DNA of 64,000 nucleotides from Oscheius dolichura (lineage: Eukaryota; Nematoda; Chromadorea; Rhabditida; Rhabditidae): the NCBI GenBank assembly GCA_932521035.1, contig OW051494.1, positions 6,620,001-6,684,000 on the forward strand. The letters run 5' to 3'. The translations under genes and the position numbers were made by a program. The notes beneath the pieces were generated by a model. That model had not been told where the DNA came from. It worked only from the letters and a program-made list of their open reading frames with translations, and made no database searches. Positions 10,799-23,900 of the stretch are shown here, piece after piece; the first letter of the stretch is position 1; each line of letters opens with the position of its first letter.

Positions 10799-13070
10799 TT
10801 AGGAAATGATCGGGGTGGGTGGCAGCGGCTGGGGGGTCCCGTAGCTCCTAATCCGGTCCATCAGGAAGATTTTGGTTTCCGGCCGGAGGTTAGGATAGTG
10901 CTTGTCGTTCTGGATGACCTGGTTGAAATAGTGCAAGAAGTTGCCGTTGGTGCCGTGGGTGGGCCGAAACAGACTGTTCACCGCGTGTTCCTGAACAGAA
11001 AACTTGGATGTTGACAACTAGAAAATGCTCACTTTCAATTGGACGAGTCCGTAGGTTTCGGCAATGGTCAGATATTCGAGGTCGGAGAAGCAGCTGCCCT
11101 CCCTCGTCCCCAGCAGACGGATCAGTCGGTTCTCGGCTTCGGTCTTCACCGTCAGGAGGAAGAATTGGTCACAGAGACGGAGCACATCCACCAGGAGGAT
11201 GTCTGCAGACATTTGGATAAACAGAAGAGGGAGAAACTGACTGGGAAGCGGAGTCCGGCAGGGGCTGATATAGAGGAGGATGGCCTTCCAGGCGTCGAAG
11301 TCGTCCTCCTGGCAGGTGACCATCTTGAATCCGGTCTCCGGGTGGACCGAGGCGCCGTCCGTGTAGCGGCCGATGCACTCGAAGTAGTTCGAGTAGTGGG
11401 TCAGGTACTGGAAACGCCTCGTCTTTGGAGGAAAGGGGGAGGGGGCACCTGAAGGTCGGTGTAGAGGGGCCGGCTGCCGCACATGATGACGAAGTTCGAG
11501 AGGGACTTGGGCTGTTCGAAGTCCAGCGTGATCCGGGGATGTCGCTTGACATTTTTGTAGTTGGTGATGACCAGCTGGAGCTGGAGGGCAAAGCCCATGG
11601 AGGACGGGTAGGGGAAATTGACAGAGCCCATCGGCTGGAGACACATCTGGTTGATGTGCATCTTGTCCAGCGGCATGTAGTACTGGTTACGGTGGCGGAA
11701 CTTGTGGGCTCCCAGCTGAAATACAGTATCCTTTAAAAAAGTGAAAAAGGCGGCCTACCTCGAAAGTGACCTTCCTCTCCGTGTTATACGTCGTCGGCCC
11801 GAGGAGAGTGATCGACCCGGAGACGTCGATCTCCGCGTCGCCCGGCAGTTCCCCGTCGATCGGGAGGAAGACGACCCCCATGCGCATCTGGTTGCTCGAC
11901 ACCGGGGTCGGCTGCATCTCCTCCAGTCGGAGACACCTGAAAAGGTGGGCATTGCTCGAGCCTTCCAGGATCTCTTATGTCACCCCCCGCAACAATTATA
12001 AGTACCTACCATTTGAGGTTGAGGAGCTCGAAGGTACGCGAGGCGCAGGGGATCCTGACCGTGGGGACAGCAGGCCCAGAGCCAATACAGCGGCAGACGA
12101 TGGGGAGACTGCTGGGCACCCTCTGGTTACAGTTGCAGTGGGGGTTGAACTGGGTGTACTGGAAGTGGGCACTGCAGTCCAGCCGGACGGCCGCGTCATA
12201 CTGGGGCGGGATCTCGACGGCATCCGGGATGGGTGGCTCGAATCGCTGGCCCTGTAAAGAAGACATTATGATGGGTCTAGTCCCCCCTAATGAAGATGCC
12301 CTCCTGCCCGCTTGGATTTCCTCTGGCGAGCACATCTGGCACTTATCCTCGGGTCCGCTTAGTTATGGAAATTGGTCCCTGCCCGGACCGGGGAGGTATT
12401 ACCGGCATAGGTGGAGTGGCCGGCTCGAGGAGGAGAGCTAGCAGGGCCATACATGGAAGTGAGCGGTAGGAAAGGACCTCCTGAGTCAGCGGGAAAGTGC
12501 AACAACGCCGGCCACCAGCTGCACCCGAACAAAAACGGCGGGAAGAGGGACGCGGCCCGATCAAAGAGGTGTCCTTCCCCCATTGGGGGGAGCGGGGGCA
12601 CCCGGGCCACCAGCTGTAATCCCGCATTGTGCGTGTGAATGAGGCGAGAAGAATTTCATATTCAGCGGCCAAATGAGCCCGCGTCTAATTGGGAGGAGAT
12701 TAGCCGGTCAGGGCTCACCTGCTTATTCTTCTTGGGCAGGGGGCCGTCGGAGCAGGAGGTGGATGGCGAGGTCTCCGGCGAGGACAGCGTCACCAGGGGG
12801 ATGCCCTGACTGGGCGAAGCGTAGCCACGTTTACGCGGCGGGACCATGCCGGTCTGAGCCTGAAAATGGAAAAGTTGAGAGGAGAGGCTTAATGAGACAA
12901 AGGAGAAAGAGTGAAATTCCCTGGGATCTTCTCTGGGCAGAGGGCTGTCTCCTCCCGCGACCCCCTCCCCCCGGACCCGACCTTACAAATATTTGTTGCC
13001 CGCGCGGCGTGTTTGATGCCGGCGGCTGCGTCTTTGTCCGACTTCGCACATTCGACGTCGCGTTTCTCAT
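10799..13070 (-). CDS. BTB/POZ-domain protein with N-terminal unknown domain
   Basis: The first exon (ATG at 13070; an in-frame ATG at 13106 is also possible) is basic and Thr/Pro-rich and splices cleanly, TTT|GTAAGG to CAG|GCTCAG, into a second basic Ser-rich exon ending PLPKKNKQ. GC-rich exons follow: a Cys-containing beta-rich segment (RLDCSAHFQYTQFNPHCNCN), VVFLPIDGELPGDAEIDVSG, YYMPLDKMHINQMCLQPMGS and ALQLQLVITNYKNVKRHPRI. A BTB-like block comes next: GFKMVTCQEDDFDAWKAILL, then VDVLRLCDQFFLLTVKTEAE. The C-terminus is IFLMDRIRSYGTPQPLPPTP. BTB domains dimerise and often bind CUL3 ligases. The N-terminal ~250 residues are not a family I know. The basic N-tail could be a nuclear signal. 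Confidence 0.65.
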
Positions 13071-13106
13071 GTAAATGGAGCGGCCCGCCAAAAGGGACAC
13101 CGTCAT

Positions 13107-15689
13107 CTAGCCAGTAATTCCGTGTACTTATCGGTGGCATCTGGGGAATCTGGCCGGCGGGCGGAGTGGGTCGCGCAAGGGGTGGCGTCACTGGACACGT
13201 TGTGCAAGAGGGTGAGAAAAGTATGTATAGACACGAGATCGTGCTGGGACCCTGTTCGAGTAACATTTAGAGATCCGACTGGCACAACTGCCCCCGTCGG
13301 CGAGGTGCCAAGACACGATATCGGGAAGAAGGGGAGAGAAACATTTTAGGAAATGGAGACTACCGGGGAACGATTAGGCCCAGTCAAGGTGAACTGGTTC
13401 GAGAGAAGGACGCCTCAAATCGGGGGGCAAAATCAGTTGGGGGGCCTATCTTTGAGGGGGTCTAGAAGGCCTGGAGTTGTTCCATTTCCCGTGGAAAAGT
13501 AAACAGACCCCGTCGACGGCGTACTCCCCCAATTGGAATAGACTCGGAGGAGTAGAAACAGTGACAAAAGAGGCACACGGGGGAGTGGTGTGCATAGCCC
13601 CTTCGCGTGAGAAGATGCATCTCATAAAGTTAGGAATCAATAGGGGATGGTCCGGGGGTCGGGATCAGCTGTGTGTGTGCATCGGCGCGAATGGCCAATT
13701 TGGAGGCGGGGTCGGCTGGGCGAAGGAGGGCACGCACTGTGGCACGAATCTCGGGGTCATCTCTGGCAACTTTACACCAAGGGGCATCAAGGGGAGGGTC
13801 ATCAAAGGGGCACCAGGAGAATCTTCCCTTCGAAAACCAATTACGGCACGGGGGGCAGCCGTCTTGATTACTGATTAACTTGATTCGTCTCATTACCCGG
13901 GGCTCTACAACGAGACGGGCCAATCTTTTGAATTAAGACAATGGCTCCATCATCCACTTGCCGGGAAGAGGGAGGAGGGGGAGAATACGAGACTCCGATC
14001 CCCGGGGTGTCCAGTAACCCGGCGGCCGTAATTATAGCCGGTGTGCCTTTTGGTACACAGACTGCCAGATTAGGGGCGACGCCATCACAAATATCAGTCA
14101 CTCTAATTACGAGGCCAGGTGACAGAATTTAATAAGACGGGGGCAGGGGGGCTGGTACAGGGTGGGAAGGAGACCGGCCCGGCTGGGAAGAGATGCCCCC
14201 AGGTGGGGCGACATCCGCATCGACGGTCATCGGTCAGGGCATCATGTTCGAAGGTGACTGATTACACGGGAGGCTGACCTCCACCTGTCGACTAGGAAGA
14301 GGGGGCATTCTTCGACCCTTTTGAGAAAGGGTGGTACTGTAATCTTGGCAGGACCATCCACATTCCCAGCGGTGATGACTGACCGGCCGGATTGCTCACA
14401 ACTGGTGGGAGCGCGGCCCCGTAAGGTCGGCCACTGAGTTTACATCTCATTCGGTGCGAAGAGGTCATAATTCCGTCTTCCTGCCGTAATTATACTTTAC
14501 TTGCCAGCAAATAGCATCTCGGCCCTCGCTGGCGATCACTCATTTCGGCGTATATAATGCATCTCGACTGGCAGCGGCGGGAATAAAGGCAGATACGCTG
14601 AGGGATAGTTATTAGACAGATTGACGGTTGTAAAAGAGCAAGGCCAGGCCGTAAAGGAAATCGCAGCCGAGGCGAGTCTTTTTGTTCGGTAATCAACCTT
14701 ATTGTTCGTAGGAAAGATGTAAAGTAGCAAATTTGACTGTCACTTTTCATTTCCTCGAGTGTGCAACAAATCCTTACTCTGAACATTTTTTCTTTTTTTG
14801 TTGGACGGATAGGTATTTAGAACTAAAAAGTATTGAAAGTATAGGGAAGGCGATGAGAGATGGTGAAACCAGCGAATAGATGTATGTGTGTGCTGTCGTC
14901 CCAGCCGGCTCTTATTTACTGTCTTGCGGCGTCATACAAAGATAAGCCATGAGGGTGCTTTTAAAATAGGTAACAATGAAGTCGAATAGATGATATTCTT
15001 TATTAAACTATCTGATTGGGAGGTATAACAATTGTTCACTTTCAAACATTAATGAGGGGGCAATACACGGTAAAGGGCTATTCCCCAAACCACGGTCTAT
15101 TAAAATATGACCATTCCAAAACACTAGCTAACTATAAGAGGTATAGCACATAACAGGAAGGAATAACAACGAATAATGAAACCGGTGACTCAGGTCTGTG
15201 GGCATGACTTACAAAACGAGACCGAGCAGCCAGAAATGAAAAGTATCTGATACAGAAACGTCCCATTAAAGTAACGTAAGTGTTTGCACCTACAACCGCA
15301 TCCAACAATAGGGTCAAGGCAAACTAAAACAATAGGCATGTGGGGGCTAAAACGGTTTTATGAAAAGCGCGGTAATCTTCCGCGAATGAGAAAATCCCGA
15401 AAAAGGTCGAATACTACGAATACAACAGAAAAATAAATGAGACAATTAACAACAGAAAGAGTACCTGGGGCGGGAAGAGACCATGTGAAAAAGGCGGAAT
15501 CAAATTCGCAGGAATGTACAGCATGCAGTCTTAGACCTGAAGAAAATATAATCATCATGAAATAAAACCTCACCTTATAAATTCTTGCATCAGTCATCAC
15601 CAGTATCATTGGCGAGGGCAGCAAATTTATTATTATTTAACGGAGTCAAATTTTTGGTAGTATTCTAAAAAAAACAAATACTAGTAAAC
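13107..15689. other. long gene-poor stretch
   Basis: From 13.1 to 14.5 kb the DNA is GC-rich with many open frames on both strands but no splice-consistent coding pattern or recognisable motif; it may be the upstream region of the BTB gene. From 14.8 to 15.66 kb it becomes AT-rich. A minus-strand frame (15624-15358, MLPSPMILVMTDARIY...) is hydrophobic and has a possible intron at 15535-15571, but the frames do not join. I do not call a gene there. Confidence 0.45.
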
Positions 15690-18424
15690 TTAGCAACCGA
15701 CCGGCTTCTTCTTCTTTTTCTTTTCTTTATTTTCAAGAGAAACTGTAGGAGTGACTGAATCCGTCTTAGAAACGGGAACAGGCTCTTGTTTCAGCTCTTC
15801 TTTCTTAGGCTCCGTTTTAGATGGTACAGAAACAGACTATAACAAAAAATGAGCTAAATTGTGAAGAGATAAGCGCACATTTTTCTGTCCTTCTCCTTTA
15901 GAATGTTTACGTTGTGGCAAAAGCTTTTGCTCTTTTGGAATTTCAGATTTTTGACTGTCTTCACGCGAAGCACGATCATCTCTCATAGGACGATTTTTAA
16001 AGTTTCCACGGCCACGACCTCTATTGGCACCACCACCTCGGGTACCACCATGACTATTTAACGAGGCTTGTGATCCATGGATATCCTTAAAATCATGAAT
16101 TATGGTAGTTCGGTTAGACCAACCTTCGCCTTATTATTTTTCTTGTGATTATTGTTATCCGCCGGAGATGGTCGAGATGCTTCTTTGTTAACTTTTTCTT
16201 GTACATCAGCTCCTTGGGTGGCTGTACTGTCCGTTTTAGTAGCATGATATGTTCCCCCTCCCCGTCCTCGGGGAAATCCGCGTCCACCTCGGTTACCACG
16301 ACCAGATTCAAATGGCCCAGTTTTGTGAGAACTATTGTTGAACGTTCGCACAAACTGAAAACAGATTAATACCGGAAACTAAACGATTCTAACAGGTTTA
16401 GAAGATTGGTTGGCAGGCTTCTCGTGACTATAAGCAGCTGATGATTTATTACTTTCTTGGCTGGCAGAGGGGCGTCGATGTATAACAATAGGCTCTTCCT
16501 ACAAATTATTATTATTAGCGCCATATATTAATCATAGTAGCATGTGCAAAAAGGAAACACACCTTTATAGTGTTAATGGGATGATCCACTGTTGGACTTT
16601 GTGGAACTGTTTGTCTTGGATGTTCAGGATCCTGTGGAGGGCTAATGTTAGAGTTAGCATTAACGTCGACTTCGGAACGTTGGGCAATCCTTTAAAAAAG
16701 TCTCGTTGTTAATAACGATACAATGTATTATTACCTAACAGATCCGGGTCCTCTGTAATAAGAAGCCTGGTGTTCTTGCGCATAAGTAGGAGGTGGTGTG
16801 CGCATATACTGTTGAGGAGCTGGGCCTCCTGGTCCTAGTCCTACCATAGGAGTAATAAACGTAGGTTGCATGCAAGGCTGGTAGATATACTAAAGAAAAA
16901 AAAACAATAACTATTTACATACAACATTACATTTGGAGGAGGTTGTTGATATACTTGAGGGCAGCCATAACCCATAGGCGGATGCGACTGTGCCATTTGT
17001 TGGTGTTGGTGTTGATGTTGTTGTTGCTGCTGCAACTGCTGTTGTTGCTGATTCCTTTCCGCAAGTTTTTCTGCTTCCTTTCTTTTTTCAGCCTGTCTCT
17101 CCTCAAATTCCTTGATTTTCTGAGCAGTGTCCGCTGGTTTGGCTTCACCAAATATGTCTTTCGTAGAAGGCTTTTTGACAACTGGCTAAAAAGTTAGAGT
17201 GAAGCTAAAATTAATCCACATAAAACATACTTTTGAATCATCTTGATCGACACTATATTGGGAAGACGTTCTGGATAATAAATCCGACTGTCTTCTGTCT
17301 GCTATGCCATCTTCGGTTCGAGAACGACTGAAAAAGGAACATGTAATAAAAAAAAAGATGAAATTCGCTGCTCAGGTCTGTAAAAAAATTAAATCTCAAA
17401 CTGGTATGTGCAAAGTAAGCTTCCAGGTGAAATTGATCACCATAACATTATTAACTAACTTTATAGGAGCAGGACGTTCTTTATCATAGGTATAACTCTC
17501 GCTCCTTTGAATGTCACCTCCATATCCACCATAGTTGCTTCTTCGATCATAACCGCCATGAAATTCTCCTCGGAATGATTTTCGCTATAAAACTAGATAG
17601 AAACAAAATATAAATAACATACATATGAACCTCGCATTGATCGATCGTCCCTATACTTTCCAGGAGGAGGCATTGTTTGGTAATCTCTTGAAGAGCCGTG
17701 ATCGTATCGGCGTCCCTGGCCACCATAGTGGCTGCTTGCAAGACTAGCTGTACTACCATAATTGCTGCCGGGACGATTATAATCACGTGAGTCGCGTGAC
17801 TGGAATAAATAGAATGTTTTATAATAGAACATTTTAAAATTTACATACCTGCTGGTAACTATTCTTGCGAGAAAAGGGTTCCTGATAAGGTTCAGGAAGC
17901 TTGAAAAATCGCAACAGCTGCGTTCCAAATTTCACGGTCCTTACAGACAAGAATTCATCCATATATGCCGCCGTTTTAAACACAACATTGGCACGCCCTC
18001 CAGTTTTCTTCAATTCGAATCCACTATGTTCAATCTAAACGGCTTTTATTAATGTTAAAGAAAAAAACGCACTTTTTCGTCTCCACCAAGGAATAAGTAA
18101 AGCTCATCCGAGTCTGTCCCTTCAGGTACATTCAAAACCTGGAGTGCATACGGTGGACCCTGGTGAGAACTGCTGATCACTGATTGTTCATCCATGCGAT
18201 TATTTCGCCCATCTTCTTCGTCTCTACCAGGTTCTTCCTCGTCTATAGTGTTGTTGATCTATTTATTTTGAGAAATATAATAATAATTAATTTGGTCATA
18301 CGCTGTCTTGATCCATCATTGCAGCCCATCCTCCAACCGTGTTCATTTGATCTGCTAACCCCTGTAGATCTCGGTCAAAAGCAATAAGGCCGCCGCCGGA
18401 ATCTACAGGGTTTGATACAGACAT
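15690..18424 (-). CDS. eIF4B-like RNA-binding protein (RRM)
   Basis: eIF4B/eIF4H proteins stimulate the eIF4A helicase during cap-dependent translation. The start ATG (18424) follows a TTTTTTGCAG acceptor 36 bp upstream. Exon 1 contains LIAFDRDLQGLADQMNTVGG. The second and third exons encode an RRM: PPYALQVLNVPEGTDSDELY, then IEHSGFELKKTGGRANVVFK. After that come DRY/RGG-rich repeats (about 17900-17500), an eIF4B-like segment RSRTEDGIADRRQSDLLSR, and KDIFGEAKPADTAQKIKEFE, which fits the family's FGxAKPVDT motif. A Gln/His tract (about 16985-17055), RGG boxes (GRGNRGGRGFPRGRGGG) and a Lys-rich end (ENKEKKKKKKPVGC) follow. TAA is at 15690. Ten or more introns of 40-60 bp are present. Family assignment rests on the RRM plus the FGxAKP motif. 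Confidence 0.8.
16985..17060 (-). repeat. CAA/CAG/CAC tract coding for a Gln/His run
   Basis: On the minus strand an impure triplet repeat encodes a run of Gln interrupted by His (NQQQQQLQQQQQHQHQHQQM) within the eIF4B-like gene, just after the AKP-motif helix. Mixed codons suggest it is not a recent pure microsatellite expansion. Confidence 0.8.
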
Positions 18425-19776
18425 CTTGTTTAGATTAATAATGTGTTTGTGTCTGCAAAAAATAATAAGAAAACCAGTAAGAGTACAAAAAAATTGCAAA
18501 ATAACAAGAGTGGCTCTAATGATAAGACGTATCATTAGGAAAACGGAAATATACGCGAAACCTAAAAAGAATGAGCAATGATAATGGTCCTAGTCGAGCG
18601 AGCAAACAATGTTTCAGATCGCAAATGGAACACGGAATGAGACAATTAGGATGGTTGGATATGACTAAGTAGCTATAAAAGTTGGATATGACGAAGTAGC
18701 TATAAAAGTGAATGTAGTGAGTTAAGAAGAATAAAAAGAAAGAGATAAGGCCACTTCGTTACGCAACAATGAATCATACGTAATTCTGGCAGGAAAGCAT
18801 TCATTTTTTTTTGCAAAAATGTTGCCTGTAGTTCTGACGAAATACAGTCGATGCAGCTCAATCGATTGCCTTTTTATGCAATTGATACATTAGATTGTGA
18901 AAAATGTGGCAGAGGGAGGAACAAGGCCCGTGTGAGGCGAGGGGTCAGAAGAAGATCGCTAGAGACGCAGACAAACGCTGTAGATGAATATTGGCTCACA
19001 CATCTAGACAGAATTGAACCTTGTAACATTGTGAATAGGCTCAAAAATGGATATTGTATTTAGAGGATATTTTGATGGCGAATATAGCCTCTCACCCACC
19101 CCCGAAATTCAATTTTTTTTTCCAATAATATATAAGTTGCCGGGTGAAATTGAATAAATTCAAAAAAACTTGGTGAGACGACGTTCTTGGTGAGTCTGTA
19201 TTGGCCAATTTTGACATACTGCTGACAACACACACAACAAACAACACAGGTTTATTGAAGAAAGAAAGAATATAGTTTCGTTTGTATAGAAACACATAAA
19301 GAGAATAGAATTCAAAAAAATCAGGTGTAAATGTAAATGCGTATGTCTCTTGCAAGCTCATGCATCAAATCAAACATATTCTTCTCATTCTAACTTTTAT
19401 ACAAATACTAAATTTCGGCAGAGAATGGTAGAAAGTGTTAGTCACCCATATTAGTCAATCATGAAAAAATTGCAATAAAAACCTGAGATTTGCATTGAAT
19501 GGATCGAACTGTTACTATATGAATAAAAACAAGTGTAGACCGGCAGTGGAATGATGCTCAGACGGTAAAACACTTCACGAAAAGCACCGCAGCCTATCGA
19601 TCTAATAAATGGGAAAAGATCACGGAGACAGCTGTCATTCAAAAAATGCAGCTGAAAACTAGTGAAGGAGGTCTACGAAGAAATGGCAATTCTACAAAAT
19701 AAATGGCCAAAAGCTAGACGAGGACATCATTGGAGGTGGGCCAAACTTTAGACTGGGTGCTTTTCGTTTCTTCGCG
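18425..19776. other. intergenic region
   Basis: AT-rich sequence upstream of the eIF4B-like gene. A 70-codon plus-strand frame (18851-19063) with CEKCGRGRNKARVRRGVRRR is basic and has a CxxC pair, but nothing around it supports a gene. Apart from the tandem duplication listed separately nothing else is seen. Confidence 0.45.
18655..18708. repeat. tandem duplication of 27 bp holding TATAAAAG
   Basis: Two adjacent 27-bp copies (18655-18681 and 18682-18708) differ at one position. Each ends in TATAAAAG, a TATA-box-like string. They lie about 230-285 bp upstream of the eIF4B-like start. Confidence 0.85.
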
Positions 19777-20365
19777 TCATATCTCAATTGGAGTTGATTT
19801 CCGTCCACTGGTTGACGGCTGGTGCAGGGGTAAGTGCCTGTAAAAAAAAATTTTGTCTAGTTTTCTTCACTCCTTTGTAAATCTTATGTGCATGATGCTC
19901 AAAAGCTTTTACATTTCTGTTGAACCACGGCTCACCGTTCTCGTTGGATCTTTTGACAGAAGTAATAACAGCCCAGAATGGCAGCGGCAATAACCATCAA
20001 AATGAACAGGACAAGGATGACCCAAACCATTTTGTAGGTGGAGTCCGCCCTTTCTTGTATTTTTCTTGTAGTATCATAGTTGTCGTAAATTATTCCTGAA
20101 AATGACTTTCTTTTGTATTCCTCAATGACCTTTGGCCTCTTGGGCAAACTGCGATGACGTGTCCAAATAAACTGTCCAATTACGCTGGCGTAGGGATAAA
20201 CGGAACATTTTGTACTAATCCGCGTGTTCCCGACTTTCATTTGCAATTTTATTTGTTCAGAGGGCACTACCGAACAAAAAACCGAAATATACCTAAAAGG
20301 GCATTGATGACGGCCTTCTGCTCATCTCGCAGTGACTGTCCGTAGGGGTCCAATCTGGCCATCAT
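19777..20365 (-). CDS. small membrane protein, unidentified
   Basis: The ATG at 20365 lies 10 bp after a TTTTAG acceptor. Exon 1 (MMARLDPYGQSLRDEQKAVI) joins at a phase-1 intron of about 45 bp to VPSEQIKLQMKVGNTRIST. After a basic stretch (TRHRSLPKRPKVIEEYKRK) a strong TM helix follows (MVWVILVLFILMVIAAAILG), then CYYFCQKIQRER and a short tail ending STPIEI at TGA 19777. Total is about 155 residues. No signal peptide is apparent with this start. An earlier exon (about 20420-20508) may exist, in which case the protein would be longer; its phase could not be settled. Family not recognised. Confidence 0.5.
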
Positions 20366-20828
20366 CGGCTCATTCCTAAAACGTCCATTTCTTATGGGTT
20401 ATACATTGAAATATGAGGAAAGGGGACCTCAACATGAGGAGCAACTGGCGCAAACAACACAAAATGATGGAACACCCGGACTGTGGAGGGCATATTCTCG
20501 ATGCTGATTCGACCTAAACGCCTAAAACTTCCCGTGGAAAGTATTGTCCAGAGGGAAAACGTAAAGCGGAAGGCAAGAAACTCGAAAACTTATGAACAAC
20601 ATGTGAAGATGTCTATTTTGCTCCGGATTTACAAGCAACTTCTCCGATTACCTTTGTTATGATTCTGTTAGTCTACTTATGAAACATATCGGTTCTTCTA
20701 CAAATCGCAAAAAAGCTTGTAATATATAAGAAGTTGTTCCACTCGAAATAACGAACCCTTCATTTATTATAAAATCATGGAAAAGAAGCAATAAAAGGTT
20801 GAAAAGAGAGCCTTGATCGCTTCGAACT

Positions 20829-20970
20829 ATAGTTCTTGTCCAAAAAATAGGGATACAGTAATCAGGCTTTTCTTAAAAATCAGGCAAAATTTGCGATTTT
20901 GTTCTCCGATCCCAAATGGTCCCGAACGGAGACAAATTACTGTATCCCTATTTTTTGGAAAAGAACTATA
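20829..20970. mobile_element. MITE with 35-bp near-perfect inverted repeats
   Basis: The left arm (20829-20862 region) reads TATAGTTCTTGTCC then AAAAAATAGGGATACAGTAAT; the right arm (to 20970) is its reverse complement with one mismatch. About 75 bp separates the arms. The ends begin with TA, as in Tc1/mariner-type insertions. It has no coding capacity. High arm identity suggests a recent insertion or strong pairing constraint. Confidence 0.8.
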
Positions 20971-23900
20971 ACTTGATGTTTACTTGGTTGTCCAGTTTAA
21001 TAAATCTCCGGAACAACGATCAATAATTAGATGAAATTAGAAGGGTAAGTGGATGGTATGCGAGGTGATATATAGAAGCAACATCCATTATTTTGAAGAA
21101 GCATCAAAATAGAGGTGAATGAGTTGCAGGTGAGCCGCGTATCCAGTGAAGCGCGAGTAAATCCGGAAATCGCGCAGTAGTTTGTCGGCTGGGTCTCTTT
21201 TCCACTTCAATATTTTTTTTTCTCAAAGAATACTCAGAAAGGAGATGAGTCAAATTGTTTAGAAGAGCGGCCCTGCAACTCCCTCGGGGCATATTGGGCC
21301 ACCCAAAAAGAACTCCGCCCAGAAATCACCTGCTAATGGACCCCCGGGGCTGACCAAAAACATTCTCCTTTGTGAGAAAGGAGGGGGAACAAGTTGCTGG
21401 GTTATTCATTGGCAAGTAGTTCAGTGTGGGGTAATGCCTTTTTTGACGAAGAAAAGAGTGAGGCCATTTGTTCCATTAGACAAACGTGCGTGCTGCAGCC
21501 CCAGAGTCATGAGAACATCTTGTTGTTGCTCAGGTGACTAAATCTGACATCACGCATCATGGGAAACTGCTCTTTTCACTTTCTCAAATTCACCTCTAAC
21601 AAAATGAGCAGGGATCTTTTCTTTTTACTATTTTTTAGTTTGTCAAGAAAGGTGAAGAAAGTGGCCTAATTGTCTTTATTGATATTGTGAAGCGAGGTCA
21701 AGTACAAAGTCAAAACTCACAGATAAGCATGTTGCATTATGTGAGGATGCCAAAGCCGAGTTGCAGTGTGTTTGAGCAGAACAAACAAATGCCTGGCAAT
21801 TAAATTACCATCGGCTGCCAGAGACAAATTGCCTGATTTGAGGTGTGAACGACAGAGAAAGGAATCAATGCGAATTGTGGAAAGATGGTCGCTCGCTCTC
21901 TCTAAATCAAACTTCCTCCGCGGTATTCAGCCCTCCTAAATGATGCCGATACTTCTCAAGGTCCCATTCACGCTGGAAATAAGTCCCTTTGAACCCTAGG
22001 AGCAAAAAAGGGAAATTCTTCCACCACACGGAAGAGCTTTGAGTAGACTAATTGACGGCATCTTGAGCATATTGGCTGAGGGTATCAGCTTTTTTAGATA
22101 TAAAAAAGGGAGGGTGATTAGATGTATTCATTGCGTGGATGTCGTAATAATTGAAGCGAAATAAAGTGAGACCGTGCTCGTAAAGTCCAAACGGCTATTT
22201 AGAGAGTTGCCGGCTTTCTTGCCTCCCTCTCTGCCTAATTAGGAACAGCACGTGGAGTCACCTATCACAAGTATTAGTGAGAAGGGCCGGCGGCCGAGGA
22301 AGAACAACATGTGGTCGTAGGCCGATTTGTCAACGAGAACATGCACGTTATTTGTGAGAGCCACGGGAACAAAAAAACTGATGAAAGGCGATATTCAATT
22401 AGATGCAGGGGGTTACTTCCACGCGAGGCCCGTGAAATTTGAGAGATACCTGCTCTTTTAGGGTTTTGAAACTCCACCGTTGGTCTGTGATCTCGCTCCT
22501 CTCCAAGGATAACACCTTTACTGTTTTCTAAATAAAAACCGGAAGGTTGCTTTTCTTTCTTCTTTATTAGACCTCGAGGAGGAATTTATTTTGAGTTGCA
22601 GTTTAGTAAAGAGAAGACGTCAATCGCCTGCAGCTGTCTCGATTACTTTTTCCACAGAGAAAGAGCCCAGCTGGGGGAACGCCGTTCTTTGGCGATCTCT
22701 TATTGATGAGCGGAAAGGGGGACCAGCTTGAATGGGAGACAGAATTCGTCCGGAAAACAGACTATTTGCGGAAAGGAGATGTAAATTCTCGAAATCATGA
22801 GGTGACAACCGAAAGAGGAGGTAAACAATTTAGTTGTGGGGCAAAACATAAATAACCAGTAAGCCGCCCTGCCCCCGGGCGATACTTTTCCTGCGTGTGC
22901 TCAATTAAAAGTCACAGCTGGCGCTTCTGAGATGGATTGGCTGAAACATTGCCGCGAACTAAACACATATGATTGGTTGTCTTGTCAACGGCAATTTATT
23001 ATCCGGAGAAATACCAAAAAAGGAAAAAAACAACAAAAATAGACGGGGGAATCTGAGGAGGCCACCGGGAGAAGGGACCCGTTTGAATATTTCAGTTCCC
23101 GCGCATGAATAGATCAGTGAAAAATGAACCGGGAGGACAGACCATGGCCGCTTGTCTCGTGGCCATAGTACTTCGGGAGAACTCACTTCTCGAAGCGCCA
23201 GAACTCGTAGTGGTGACCGCTGTCCCGGCCGGTGCCCTTTGAGGTCATCTGAAGGGGATGCCCGGGGGGAGGAGGACACAAAAAGGGGGGCTGCCTTCAT
23301 TAACCGGCCACCTCCAGGTATAAAGCGCGGGCTCATTCATATTCATCCGAGCCATTTGAATAACGAGACCAACCGGTAGAGGGACGAGTCGTAGTCCATC
23401 CTCCGAGTTATGCAGTCCGTGACAGACGAGGCATAACAAATTGTTTGGCACTTCTTCAGCCGGCTCCCCCAGGAGGACGCGCGGGAGAGAGAGAGAGAAA
23501 GAAACCTATTAGAACAAGAGACAACTCACTCCAGTCAGGAGGATGGAGGATGGCCGTCGTCGCCTGCCTCTACAGGGAACGATGTCCCCAAGGATCTGGA
23601 CAGACTCCTAAACAAGTATACCCGGCGGAGAGGTAAGGAGAAGAAGGCCACCGTGTCGGCTCGGCTTGTCCCCATTTTTCTTTTTCAAACAGGCACACTA
23701 GAGGACGTCAAGATGGTCTAAACAGTCCACGGCTATCCACAGTCTCCCCTTGTTCAGATCTCCTCTACAGAGACGCTATCCGTCTACCATGGCCGGCTCG
23801 GCCCGACCCAGCCCAACCCTTCCCGGAACATGAGAACCTCAGATGGCACTTCTCTTCCGTGGCCAGGTTGACGGCCATCCCTGACGAGACGACGACGACG

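Noticed and set aside
13477-13878. Plus-strand 133-codon frame in the 13-14.5 kb GC-rich region
   Set aside because: No splice context, no recognised motif, overlapping frames are similarly open.
15358-15624. Hydrophobic minus-strand frame as a small membrane gene
   Set aside because: The only plausible intron leads to a frame with a stop; no conserved motif, no upstream start signal.
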